Source: Dinochytrium kinnereticum (Eukaryota; Chytridiomycota; Chytridiomycetes; Chytridiales; Chytridiaceae). Taken from it: a stretch of 20,969 bases of DNA. The stretch is from the NCBI GenBank assembly GCA_027604005.1, contig JADGJT010000380.1:1-20969 (forward strand). The letters are read 5' to 3'. The translations under genes were made by a program, and so were the position numbers. Below are positions 10,029 to 19,427 of the stretch, piece by piece; within the stretch, counting starts at the first letter, position 1, and each line of letters begins with the position of its first letter. Below the pieces are notes generated by a model. The model saw only the letters and a program-made list of their open reading frames with translations. It searched no databases and was not told where the DNA came from.

Positions 10029-12097
10029 TTAATAACGCCAAACCCTCCTCCCAGGCTCAAAAGCTGGATTCGTCACAAACACCCCCGTCTCAGCGATAAG
10101 CACGATGGAACAACACCCCACAGCAAGAGAAACCAGAAAAACATAAGCAGAAAGTGAGAGCCCACTCTCTTTAAACTCTTGAACACTCAATGCAAAATCA
10201 AGATCCAATATCTTAGATTCAATATAGGTGCATAGGACCTCGCATATGATCGCAAAAACTGGCCAGGTGATAAGGCGAATGATGAGATCTGATACTCCAA
10301 GGTTGGTGTAATACCATGTCCAATTGGAGAACTCTGGAAGGCTGACGAAAATGAGGATAATAGCAAAGGCGATACCTCGCGATGTCCATTCTGCTACCAT
10401 ACTACCGAGGCGAAGGTAGCCATAAATAATCTTTCCTGGGACGGGTATGAAGGGGATTTCGACACCAAAAAATTGGGCCTCTCCATGAAGATGTGTGTCG
10501 TGAGTAATCTCGGAAACATTTGAGACACTTTTACTTGTTGGCGGACGACCGCCTCCAATTGAAGAAGCTCCGGTACCCAATAACTCCCCATTGGTATCCG
10601 ACAGTCGGGGAAAAGCCTCTTCTTCCTTTCGAATCTGAGGAGGCAGGAAAGGAGGTAGATCGTCTTCTTGCGCTTCCTGGATTTGAAACACGACACCAGC
10701 CTTAGATTGATACTCAGACTCAGGTCGATTTTTTTTCCCCTCCACTCTCGACGAAAAACTTGGCCATTGCTCCATGGATCGAGACGAAGACATTCTTGAT
10801 ATTCTTGACCCGGTCGCTGATTTAGAGAGAGGTGCGTTGATGGCTTTTCGACTAGGTTCAAAGACGGTCATGCCAACGCTTTCCTCTTCTTCCTGTTCCT
10901 CAATTTCCTTCGCTACGGCTTCGGGTGGCTTCGTCGGATCGATGATGTCTTTCGTCGGTTCGATGCTGTTTAGCTCTTTTTGCATCTTGCGCTTAAAGTT
11001 GTAGCAAGCCACTAGTCGCTCAACAGCATATGCGATTTGAAATCCGAGAGTCCCCAAATAATAGAACCTGTATGTGGGCGATCGAAAGATTACGATATTC
11101 CCAATAGTGCTCCATATTAATTCCTGACACAGAACAAATACCAGCTGCACGAAGTTATTAGTTAAATGAATCTTTAAGAATTCTGGACCTTTGATGCATT
11201 GACTGCTATCTCTTCAAGCCGAGTTTTCGGCTTTGGATTTTTCCAAACAGGAACGACAGTCTTATTCAGCCAAATGATTGCATATCTAAGCAAAGGGAAT
11301 CTAAAAAAATGATTTCATTGTTAGAAGAGTAATATAAAAGAATATAAGCCAACAGTGTGTTCCCTTATTCACTCACATAAAGCCCAAAAAGAAAAGATTA
11401 AGAACTGCACTAGAGACCTCCTGCCGCAGCGTCATGTGCCCATTGTTCAAATAAGACCGGATGCGTCGGTTTGAAAAGTTTAAGCAAGCAATGGACGCTG
11501 AGCTTGAGGATAAAAATGTTAGTTAAGTGTACTGAGTCGTTTGTTGACTTACAAGTAGCTTCCAAACAGACAAAAAAATATGACCGTGCCTCCAAAGTTT
11601 CTCAAAATCTGGGCAAAAAGAGGTTCCTTCTTCCTGGGGTATACGATCAAGCTGGTAATCATACCATTTATGACAGCTACAGGAACGAGTGTCTTCCAGA
11701 GATACTCAAACGGCGTCAAGTATGGCTGGAACATCCATCCGATTATCATTGCAGCGTATCCACATATAGATATGAGACAATAGTCCAAACTCGGTGATAG
11801 CCATATCTTCTTATTCGCCACAGGAAGAATAGCAATCGTTCTTTCCGGAGTTAGATTCCAGTAAACATGGGAATATTCATCTTACCGTGATAACATGATA
11901 GAAATTGTCCCGAAAGCTATTGAATCGTCTGAGAAAGGCTTTCCGCTGTTCTTCGATATGCATGTCCACAAAAAGAAAAACCGAGTAATGACCAAGAAAA
12001 TAGATGTTGCGCCGATTATGATCAGAGAGGTGATAAGGACGGTCTTTGCGCAAGCCGTAAAGGGCCTCAAGATATGTCTCAAGCTATCCGACAGCAT
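10029..12097 (-). CDS. Multi-pass membrane protein, tandem family copy 3 (617 residues)
   Basis: Exons in transcription order: 12097-11886, 11840-11553, 11502-11377, 11300-11189 and 11144-10029, total 1854 bases. I count about nine or ten hydrophobic segments. One is in exon 1 (about 18-45), and three are in exon 2, which contains GWMFQPYL. One spans the exon 3/4 join, ending in TVVPVW. Two are near 247-296, around IGNIVIFRSPTYRFYYLG. Three are near the C-terminus (about 499-520, 530-555 and 575-600). Residues about 297-490 form a polar loop with FEPSR, a Ser/Arg patch and acidic stretches. The C-terminus is PAFEPGRRVWRY. Exons 2 to 5 align almost column for column with the neighbour at 12595-14685. 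The intron at 11885-11841 ends in AAAG and the one at 11188-11145 has a weak GTCCAG donor; paralog alignment supports both. No known family is recognised. Transport, sensing or sterol-sensing-like roles are not supported by any motif. Confidence 0.75.
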
Positions 12098-12594
12098 GCT
12101 GTTAAACCCTTTGAAAAGGCCTCATACCAGCCTTAGAGCTCCAATAAATCCGATAGTGAATGCAGATGCATCAAAGATCACCGCGATGGAAATCATCTAT
12201 CCCTCTGTATTCCAGACAATGCTGCCAAAGATCTCAGGTAAATCCAGGAAAGGAATTCAAAGGCAACTCTTTTCTCAGTCGGCTCACTTTCCTCAATTGT
12301 GATGTGGTGAGGTCTCAGGGCAATAGATATTTCTTTACCATTTGGTTCTGAGGAAAGACCATGACAAGAGGGAAGACTGGAACTCCGATGCCAATGAGTA
12401 AGAAGGGGGTCGGGGAAGTGCGCCATGTAATCACAATAGTTCGAAACGTAATTTCTGAGCTTCACCCTAATGTCATGACACGTTATGAGTGGCAGAAAAA
12501 AAAATATGTGTATGTTATAATTGCTAAGACACAGCATAAATAAAGGCTTTATCAGCAAGAGTTTAACGGCGGCGGTAGTACCCAGCAACCAGGC
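12098..12594 (-). promoter_or_regulatory. Intergenic region between tandem copies 2 and 3
   Basis: These 497 bases hold the 3' flank of copy 2 and the presumed promoter of copy 3. I found no further exon resembling the family. The 131-codon minus-strand frame here has no similarity to the paralogs. Confidence 0.4.
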
Positions 12595-14685
12595 TTATTG
12601 ACTCCAAACACGTCTTCCAACCTCAAAAGCTGGATTTTTATCCAAAACACCCGTCTCGACAATAAGGACGATTCCCGCACATCCAGAAAGAAGAGAAATG
12701 AGAAAAATGTAGCCTGAAAGAGACAGTCCGCTCGCCTTAAACTCGTCAACGCTCGTCGCAAAATCCAGCTGAAGGATCCGCGATTCCGCGAAGGTGCATA
12801 AAAACTCACAGATGAAAGCAAAAAAAGGCCAAGTGACGAGACGAATGGCAAGATCAATGACATTGGGGTAGGAGTAAAACCATGTCCACTTTTGAAAGTC
12901 AGGTACCGTGATGAAGATAAGGGTAATCATAAAAGCGACACCTCGGGATGACCATTCTGCTATCATGCTGCCGATTCGGAGGTATCCATAAATGACTTCT
13001 TCCTTAAGAGGTATAAAAGGAATTTCGATGCCGAAAATAGAACTATCAGCATTAACGGATAGGATATTGCTGTTCGAAGCGATTATGTCCTGTTCTACAT
13101 GCTGATGAATCTGGTCTCCATTGACAAAAGAGGATATACCAACACTCCCAACTCCACTTGCTTTCGACTCAAATGTCGTCCGAGAGTCCGCTTCATTGCT
13201 AATGTGAAGAGGAATCGAATCTGGAAACACAGGTGGCTCCTCTTCTTGCTCCTGAATTTGAAAGACGGCACGAGCCCTCGACTGAAAATCAGTATCTGAC
13301 TGTTTCCTCTTTCTCTCCTCCATATTTGATGCATGGCTCCCCCGCCTATTAACTGACCGAGAAGTCGACCTTCTCGACATTCTTGACCCGGTCCTTGATC
13401 TCGATAATGGCGAATTCATACCACTTCGGCTCGGCTCAAAGACGGCCATGCCGATGCCCTCCTCCTCCTCCTCCTCCTCCTTCGTCTCCTCCTTCTCCCT
13501 CTTTTCCAGAATAATGGTGTCAGACGGCTTGCTCGGGTCAATGACGTCCTTCGCAGGCTCAACGCTGCTTAACTTCCTTTTCAGATTACGCTTAAAGTAG
13601 TAGCAGGCCACTAGCCGTTCAACGGCATATGCGATTTGAAATCCGAGAGTTCCTAAATAGTAGAATGTGTATGTGGGTGACCGAAAAATCACGATATTCC
13701 CAATGGTGCTCCATATTGATTCCTGGCACACAACAAATACCAGCTACATGGAAAGCTTGTTAAAAAACCGGATTTTAACTTATTCTACCTTTGATGCATT
13801 GATAGCTATCTCGTCAAGTCGCGTTTTCGGCTTAGGGCTTTTCCAAACCGGAATGACAGTCTTATTCAGCCAAATGATGGCATATCGAATTAATGGAAAT
13901 CTGATTTCAGGTAGGCATATTAACGGGTTGTAAAAATAAATACAACCAAGTAGTGTTATGACTCACATGAAGCCCAAAAAGAAAAGATTAAGGAGAGTAG
14001 TGGCGATTTCTTCTTCCATAGTAACTTCACCATCATTTTTGATATACGAGCGGATACGACGATTAGAGAAAGCCAAGCAAGAAATAGACGCGGAGCTTTG
14101 AGATCATTTTAGTCAAATACTGAAGTACGAGTTGTATCTCACAAGTAGCCTGCGAACAAGATGATAAAGGCAATAACAGCTTGAAGGTTTCTTAAAATGT
14201 ATGCAGTGACTGATTCGTCCCTCTTCCTCTTTGGATAAATCGTAAAATTGCAAAGCAGTCCGTTTACAAGCGTCAAGGGCAAGGCCATCTTCCATACATA
14301 CTCAAATGCCATTAAGAACGGTTGAAACACCCAACCCGCGACCAATGCAGAAGATATGAGGAGATTGATAAGCACATAATCTATGATAGGGGATATCAGC
14401 ATCCTTTGATTTGCCAGTGGCACAACTGCAATCGATCTGAGATTCTTAGCTTCTTATTAATGGAAGAGGAGGATAAGGTACCAACCGCGAGATCATGATG
14501 GCCAACGTGCCAAAAGTAATCGAATCTTCAACGAATGGCTTCCCACTGCTACTTGATAGGCAAGTCCATAGGTAAAGAAAGCGGATAATGACAAGAAATA
14601 CTGATGTGGCGACAGTTATGATCAAAGAACTGGATATGATGGTCGTTGCACAGGAGGCAAACGGCCTGGTGATATCGCGGAGCAT
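12595..14685 (-). CDS. Multi-pass membrane protein, tandem family copy 2 (627 residues)
   Basis: Exons in transcription order: 14685-14486, 14436-14143, 14095-13967, 13900-13789 and 13743-12595, total 1884 bases. It has the same exon phases as both neighbours (2, 2, 2, 0). It starts MLRDITRPFASC, close to copy 3. The membrane-segment pattern matches copy 3, including GWVFQPFL, NLFFLGF, the IGNIVIFRSPTY motif and EVGRRVWSQ at the end. The central loop carries FEPSR, then GSRMSRRSTSRS and seven consecutive Glu residues. The first codons of exon 5 and their flanks are very similar at the DNA level to copy 3 (compare 13621-13743 with 11023-11144), so this pair is the younger duplication. Function unknown; an integral membrane location is inferred from hydrophobicity. 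Confidence 0.78.
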
Positions 14686-14947
14686 GCTACCGCCGGCTCT
14701 TGTTGCTGCCTCATACCATCATGGAAAATGCAAAGGATTTTGGAGCAGGTGTGTTGCGGCCGTTAGGTAAAATAAGTTGCCATTATGAAAATCCCTTTAC
14801 CATTGATGGATGTAGATCTTTCTTAAGCATGTATGCACAGGAGTTGGAACCAAGGTTAATTACGAAAGAAAATGCATCCATTGCAATAACAACATATTCG
14901 GGTTTTCAGTTTTTAACGGCACTTTGTATTTCGATGAGCCAGAAGTC
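14686..14947 (-). promoter_or_regulatory. Spacer between tandem copies 1 and 2
   Basis: 262 bases separate the stop of copy 1 from the start of copy 2. The segment must hold a terminator and a promoter if the genes are transcribed singly. No clear TATA box or AATAAA in the right orientation was identified. Confidence 0.35.
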
Positions 14948-17483
14948 CTAAAAGTAACGCATGACACGCCCGTCTACAAAAGTGGGTGGGGTTTCCCAAA
15001 CACCAGTCTCGGCAGTAAGAACAACCGCCACAGCACTGCAAGCAATGCAAACGATAAAATACAATGCGGAAAAAGAAAGCTTATTTTCCTTTAACTCCTC
15101 CACGCTTCTAGAAAAGTCGATCCCCATGATGCGTGACTCTGCGTAAGTGCACAGCATCTCACCAAATAATCCAAAAAGAGGCCAAGTCATGAATCGAACC
15201 AGCAATTCTGTGGGCCTGACTGTTCCATGAACCGCGGTCCATTTGGAGAAATCGGGTAGGGAAACGAACAGGAGGACTATGAAAAATGAGATGCCGCGTC
15301 CTGCGCATTCTGCGATCATGGTACCGAGTCTCACATAGAGGTAGACAATTCGCTCATCCAGAGGCTCAAATACCGGCTCCTTTTCGGAAAGATAAGTCCA
15401 GGAACTTGACCCTCCATCCGTCTTCAATGATACCTCAGGCCCGTCCATTGACTGTATCTTTAGAGCATAAATACCAAGCTTTGTTGCAAGGTCTTCCGCA
15501 TCTACTCTATCAGGATGGGGAATATTGAAGCTATCGGCAAAGCCATCGGACGTTGCAGAGTTCTCCATTGCTGGTAATAATGGTAAAGCTACTGATGGCC
15601 TCACAACCTCGAGATGCGGCTTGTTGGTTAAATGATAATTATTCAAGGCACTCGAGATTGTTGAAGAGGAGGTGTGAAGGCCGTCCTTCGTCTCCCTAGG
15701 AATACTTGAGATGCTATGTGAGTCAGGATCCTGCTGAATCCGTTTTTCCTTCAAACCATTCCCACTCTTCGTTGTATCAAAGGCACTAGAACTGGCTCCT
15801 GTTCCATTAGCTTCGTCGTCTTCAGATCCCCTCAAATGATGGCGGCGGGACCCTTTAAGAGTTCTTGTCCGGACCATGGGACTATTTGATATATCCTTGC
15901 TAGCCATGAAAGCACTCATCGCAGCACCATTCACTATCGTATCGGACGGTCTACGCTGGGTACTTTTCACAGTCATACAAGGCTTTGCAGCCGCTGTATC
16001 GTAAGGTGGCCGATTCATACAAGTCGCTACCCGCGCATGAGGGAGGTGCTCCGATTTCAATATAATGCCACTATCTCCAGTTTTGGATTGAGGAGCCACA
16101 ACAACAATATCTGCTGCTTCCATAGAAGTTACAGAGCCTCTAATTTCCATAGAAGCTAGAGAGCCTCTAAAGAAGCCCTGAACATGTTTCTCGTCTGACG
16201 AAGGATACGCTTGAGAGACATCATCACATTTTCCAGAAAAGCGAAGCACTGCTCCTGTCTTTCCAGCACATTTAACCTCTTTTACAGTATTCGCGCAATC
16301 GCCTATGTCGATATGGTTCTCATGCGATATTGATGAAGGAGAAACCTTCCTTTTCGTCATTCTGAATTTGATCGCGTAGCATGATATAATGCGGTCTAAG
16401 GCATAGGAGAATAGAAAGCCACATGTAGCCGAATAATAGAACGGGTAGTTCGGCACCCTAAAAACTAGTATGTTTCCTATCACGTTCCATACTCCTTCCT
16501 GGCTACGGCTAATTAGTCTTATACTCAACTTAAGTCAAACCTTATAACAAAAACAATCTGAAATATGTATGTCAGCAAACAATATAGTATATAGCTCAAG
16601 TACCTTTGAATTATTTACTGCCATCTCTTCCAGTCGAGATGAAGGCCTTGGTGTTTTCCAAACCGGCAGTATCGTTTTAGTGAGAAATATCAAGGTATAT
16701 CGAATCAGTGGAAAACTAAGCATTGCTTATTAGAATAATCCGGCTGAGGCCTATAATACCCACACGATACCGATCAAAAACAAATTGAGGAATGTGGATG
16801 AAGTATCTTGTTTAAAGCTCTCCGAACGAGATACTAAGTAAGCCTCTGTTCGTTTAATAGACACAAGAAGGCACATCATTGCTGTAACGCTATCAATAAA
16901 TTAGGTGCGAACAAGGCATACGTGAAATTACAAGAAGCATCCGATAAGAACAGTGTATACCACAGCAGTTTGAATGACCTTTAAGATATGTGGCATCACA
17001 GCTTCACCCTTTGTCCAGTAAAAAGTGCTCGTCATAAAGGGGCTAGCAATGATAAAGATTGGTAAAGCACGGTAAGTGACGAAGATCCAACCCTCGAGGC
17101 CAGGTTGAAATATCCATGCAAATGCAATACAAGAGAACGCAACCACCCCCATGATTGCATAATCGATAATAGGTGATATGAAGAGTGTTTTATTTGCCAG
17201 TGTTCCAACGGCGGCCATCCTTGAAGAGCAGTTAAGCAGAGGCTTCAGTCTCAGTCGCTTACCTAAATCCAAGGAAGATAATGACGGAAAAAACAACAGA
17301 GTCATCCTTGAACGGATACCCTGACTCTGCAAGACATGTGGCAAGAAAGATAAACCGCAAAATGACCAAAGGTACGGCCGCCGCGAGGGTAATGATGGCA
17401 CCATAGCTGATGACGATTCTGATACATTGCGACAAGGGCAATGCCAATGCCTTAAGCTTGTCGGTGATGACTGGAGGGTTCAT
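14948..17483 (-). CDS. Multi-pass membrane protein, tandem family copy 1, divergent (772 residues)
   Basis: Exons in transcription order: 17483-17263, 17219-16932, 16889-16764, 16715-16604, 16557-16541 (17 bases) and 16502-14948, total 2319 bases. Exons 2, 3 and 4 are exactly the lengths of copy 3 (288, 126, 112). Shared columns include the LAN...SPIIDY motif of exon 2, FQPGL, LNLFLIGI, FPLIRY, VIGNILVFRVPNYPFYY, YVRLGTMIAE, LPDFSKWT, TWPLFGLFGEMLCTYAESRI and AETGVW. The polar loop is about 150 residues longer than in the other copies and is rich in Ser, Thr, Asp and His. It contains a 9-residue tandem duplication. The extra 38-base intron and microexon are needed to keep the conserved VFVI...QEG register. 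Function unknown; the most divergent member of the array. Confidence 0.75.
16118..16170 (-). repeat. 27-base imperfect tandem duplication in the loop of copy 1
   Basis: Two copies of TTCCATAGAAG(T/C)TA(C/G)AGAGCCTCTAA start at 16118 and 16145, 27 bases apart. They encode GSLASMEIR followed by GSVTSMEAA in the polar loop. Neither of the other two paralogs has this segment. Confidence 0.85.
16503..16540 (-). other. 38-base intron found only in copy 1
   Basis: Minus-strand GTTTG donor, internal GACTAATT branch-like motif and CGTAG acceptor. Removing it joins VFVI to SQEGVW, the same length as LVFVLCQELIW and LVFVVCQESIW in the paralogs. Without removal the frame hits a stop just after GTTTGACT. 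It is the shortest intron in the window. Confidence 0.65.
16541..16557 (-). other. 17-base microexon in copy 1
   Basis: Lies between a CAG acceptor (minus strand, ending at 16558) and the 38-base intron. It encodes IVFVI plus two bases. This corresponds exactly to the first codons of exon 5 in copies 2 and 3, so it is a split of an ancestral exon rather than noise. Confidence 0.65.
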
Positions 17484-17785
17484 AGGGATGGGTTCCCCAC
17501 CAGCATGGTGGAAACACGAGACTGAGGGATTGACGATACTTCCGGATCAACCATAATGCCAGATTGACAATAATTCTTAACTCTAGAAACATTTACCTTT
17601 AGAACCCAAAGCATTGCAGGGTGTTCATAATCGAACCTCCCATGACGCGTATCCATCCATCCTATGATCAAAGACCGATGATGCCCATGAATTCACCGCA
17701 CCCTCCATTGCCTTGACCATTAGCCTGGAGCTCTTCCATCAGCCAGGTGGTAAATTCCAAAGCGAACGCGTAGCATCACGGCATC

Positions 17786-17809
17786 CGACGGCGCGCTGAA
17801 TCGCCGTCG
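17786..17809. promoter_or_regulatory. Perfect inverted repeat CGACGGCG-N8-CGCCGTCG
   Basis: An 8-base arm, 8-base spacer and exact reverse-complement arm, each arm containing CGG/CCG. This resembles the everted or inverted CGG half-sites bound by fungal Zn2Cys6 regulators. That function is inferred, not shown. It lies 303 bases upstream of copy 1's ATG and upstream of eS7. Confidence 0.5.
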
Positions 17810-17951
17810 CTCACCCCCAGCTCCAGCGAAGTGAGGGCATTTGTTGATGTGACAACCCGCATTGGCTGCATCTGATTGGCCAGCGCCTGGTACTCCTAGG
17901 TGTTACACGAAAGAGAGGTCGGGCCTTTTTCGACTTAAGACTTTTCACAGA

Positions 17952-18383
17952 GTGAGTGCCGACGGAGACGACGCCCTCACCGCCATCCATCCCATCCATC
18001 CCATCCGTGCGCTTGCGACTGCCGCCACTGCGCATGCCGGGGAAGAACCTGCTGGGACGGAGGCTAGCGCTGGAACTGGACCTGGATGGGCAACATTGGC
18101 CACGCAATCGGTGGGATGGGTGCTGGACCTATGGGTTGCAGTGGACAGCTGCGGAAAACTCTGATTCCTGGAGAGATGGTGACGGGAGAGGATCCGCGCG
18201 AAAGCAGCGAAGGATAAAGTCTACGTTGGATGCCATTTTGACTGTTTCTTGGGAGTTTCCGAGCGCTGGAACTTGCAAATGGGAGGAGGGGGTGGGGTTA
18301 GGATGGATCTTCCTGAACGGCCTTCTCACTCCCTCGTGCTGTGGATGAAGAATGCTAATGGATGTACCAATGTTTGCATTTAG
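17952..18383 (+). other. Probable 5'UTR intron of eS7
   Basis: GTGAGT donor at 17952, CTAAT branch-like motif near 18355 and a TTTAG acceptor at 18383, ten bases before the eS7 ATG. Removing it eliminates several upstream ATGs. One of those is in frame and would add an atypical leader to eS7. 5'UTR introns are common in fungal ribosomal protein genes. The acceptor is more certain than the donor. No box C/D snoRNA motif was seen inside. Confidence 0.45.
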
Positions 18384-18393
18384 GTTTGCCACT

Positions 18394-19137
18394 ATGAGCG
18401 CCCGTGGAAAGATTGTGAAGCCCGTTGGCCAGGAGCCTGATGAGCTTGAGCTCCAGGTTGCCCAGAACATCTTCGACCTCGAGCACAACGTTGCCGAGTT
18501 GAAGGCCGACCTTCGTGGTCTCCAGTTCAACGCTGCCAAGGAGGTGTGTCCATAGTTTACACGTTAAAGCGATCCTGACTCCTGGAATTTTAGATCGACG
18601 CCGGCCACGGCAAGAAGGCCATCCTGATCTTCGTCCCCGTCCCCCTCCTCAAGCAGTTCCACAAGGTCCATGTTCGCCTTGTTCGTGAGCTCGAGAAGAA
18701 GTTCTCTGACCGCCACGTCCTCCTTGTTGCCCAGCGTCGCATCATGCGCAAGCCCGTTCGCAACGCCCGTGTCGGCCAGCAGAGGCCCCGCTCCCGCACC
18801 CTCACCTCTGTTCACGAGAAGCTCCTCGAGGACCTTGTCTACCCCACTGAGATCGTTGGGAAGAGGACGAAGGTTAGGGTGGACGGTTCCAAGCTCATCA
18901 AGGTGTAAGTAATACTTGCCGTCACTTTGCATCCTTTTTTACATCCCAGTTTTATGTATCTTGGTGCCTTTGCTCAGTCAGATATGTTCTAACACTGTGT
19001 GATAACTACCCAGGTTCTTGGACCGCAAGGACCACACCTCACTTGAGTACAAGCTGGACACTTTCTCCTCTGCCTACAGGAGGATCACTGGAAAGGATGT
19101 TGTCTTCGAGTTCCCTGTGGCTGCTGGAGAGCAGTAA
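18394..19137 (+). CDS. RPS7: 40S ribosomal protein eS7
   Basis: Exons 18394-18543, 18594-18904 and 19014-19137, total 585 bases and 194 residues, the usual eS7 length. Recognisable family segments are [52 protein letters not shown] and [17 protein letters not shown]. The final segment is [20 protein letters not shown] followed by DVVFEFP. eS7 is a eukaryote-specific small-subunit protein of the cytosolic ribosome. The ATG at 18394 gives MSARGK, while upstream in-frame ATGs fall inside the probable leader intron. The coding sequence is rich in C-ending codons (GTC, ATC, AAG), typical of a highly expressed gene and unlike the minus-strand neighbours. Confidence 0.97.
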
Positions 19138-19427
19138 ATCTGCTTGGGCAAGAGGCTTCGGATGCGGGTGTTGCATCCGCGTTAGAGACGCGTCCTCGCT
19201 GCACCCTGCGTGTCTTTGATGATGCTGTTCCAGTCTGTGGTGGGCATGTAAAGATCCGTGGAAGGGGGATCAGCTCTGTTCCTTCCAATATATTTCGGTT
19301 TACTTCAGAGACGCCGTGTGTTTTATACAGCGCTTTATCCACTTGTCATGGCAGGCGTTCAACACAATCCCAGACTTGTGAAGGTGAGGTTGTCAGTGGA
19401 CAAAAAAAAGAAAAGCCCCTCGTCAAG
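19138..19427 (+). other. eS7 3' flank and promoter of mitochondrial IF2
   Basis: 290 bases between two same-strand genes. A perfect 7-bp hairpin (19159-19179) lies 22 bases after the eS7 stop. No exact AATAAA is present; CAATATA near 19286 is a weak candidate. The upstream part of the IF2 gene is AT-poor with an A8 run at 19402-19409. Confidence 0.5.
19159..19179 (+). other. Hairpin CGGATGC-N7-GCATCCG in the eS7 3'UTR
   Basis: Seven perfectly paired bases around a GGGTGTT loop, immediately downstream of the eS7 stop codon. It could stabilise or regulate the eS7 transcript. Chance occurrence is possible at this length. Confidence 0.45.

Larger units (their letters stand above)
17484..18393. 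promoter_or_regulatory. Divergent promoter region between membrane-protein copy 1 and eS7
   Basis: About 900 bases with no convincing coding gene. It holds a perfect 8-base inverted repeat (17786-17809), CATCC-rich sequence near 17980-18006 and a probable 5'UTR intron of eS7. The positive-strand frames at 17862-18348 are Pro/Ser- or Trp/Gly-rich, lack family resemblance and sit inside that putative intron. Confidence 0.55.

Noticed and set aside
12193..12588. 131-codon minus-strand frame between tandem copies 2 and 3, considered as a fourth family member or remnant
   Set aside because: It has no resemblance to any exon of the three paralogs, no splice sites in the shared phases, and a His/Leu-rich composition typical of chance frames.
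10029..17483. Assignment of the tandem family to seven-helix receptors or rhodopsins
   Set aside because: The number of membrane segments is about nine to ten, and no retinal Lys context, DRY-like or NPxxY-like motif was found.
17480..17671. 63-codon minus-strand frame overlapping the start of copy 1, considered as an upstream exon or uORF
   Set aside because: It is in a different frame from copy 1, ends just inside its start codon, and shows no hydrophobic or family pattern. A uORF cannot be excluded but is not supported.
17862..18348. Positive-strand frames before eS7, considered as a small gene
   Set aside because: Low-complexity composition driven by CATCC-rich DNA, no family similarity, and location within a probable 5'UTR intron.
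18352..18393. In-frame upstream ATG extending eS7 by 14 residues
   Set aside because: The added residues are hydrophobic and atypical for eS7. A TTTAG splice acceptor lies between them and the normal MSARGK start.
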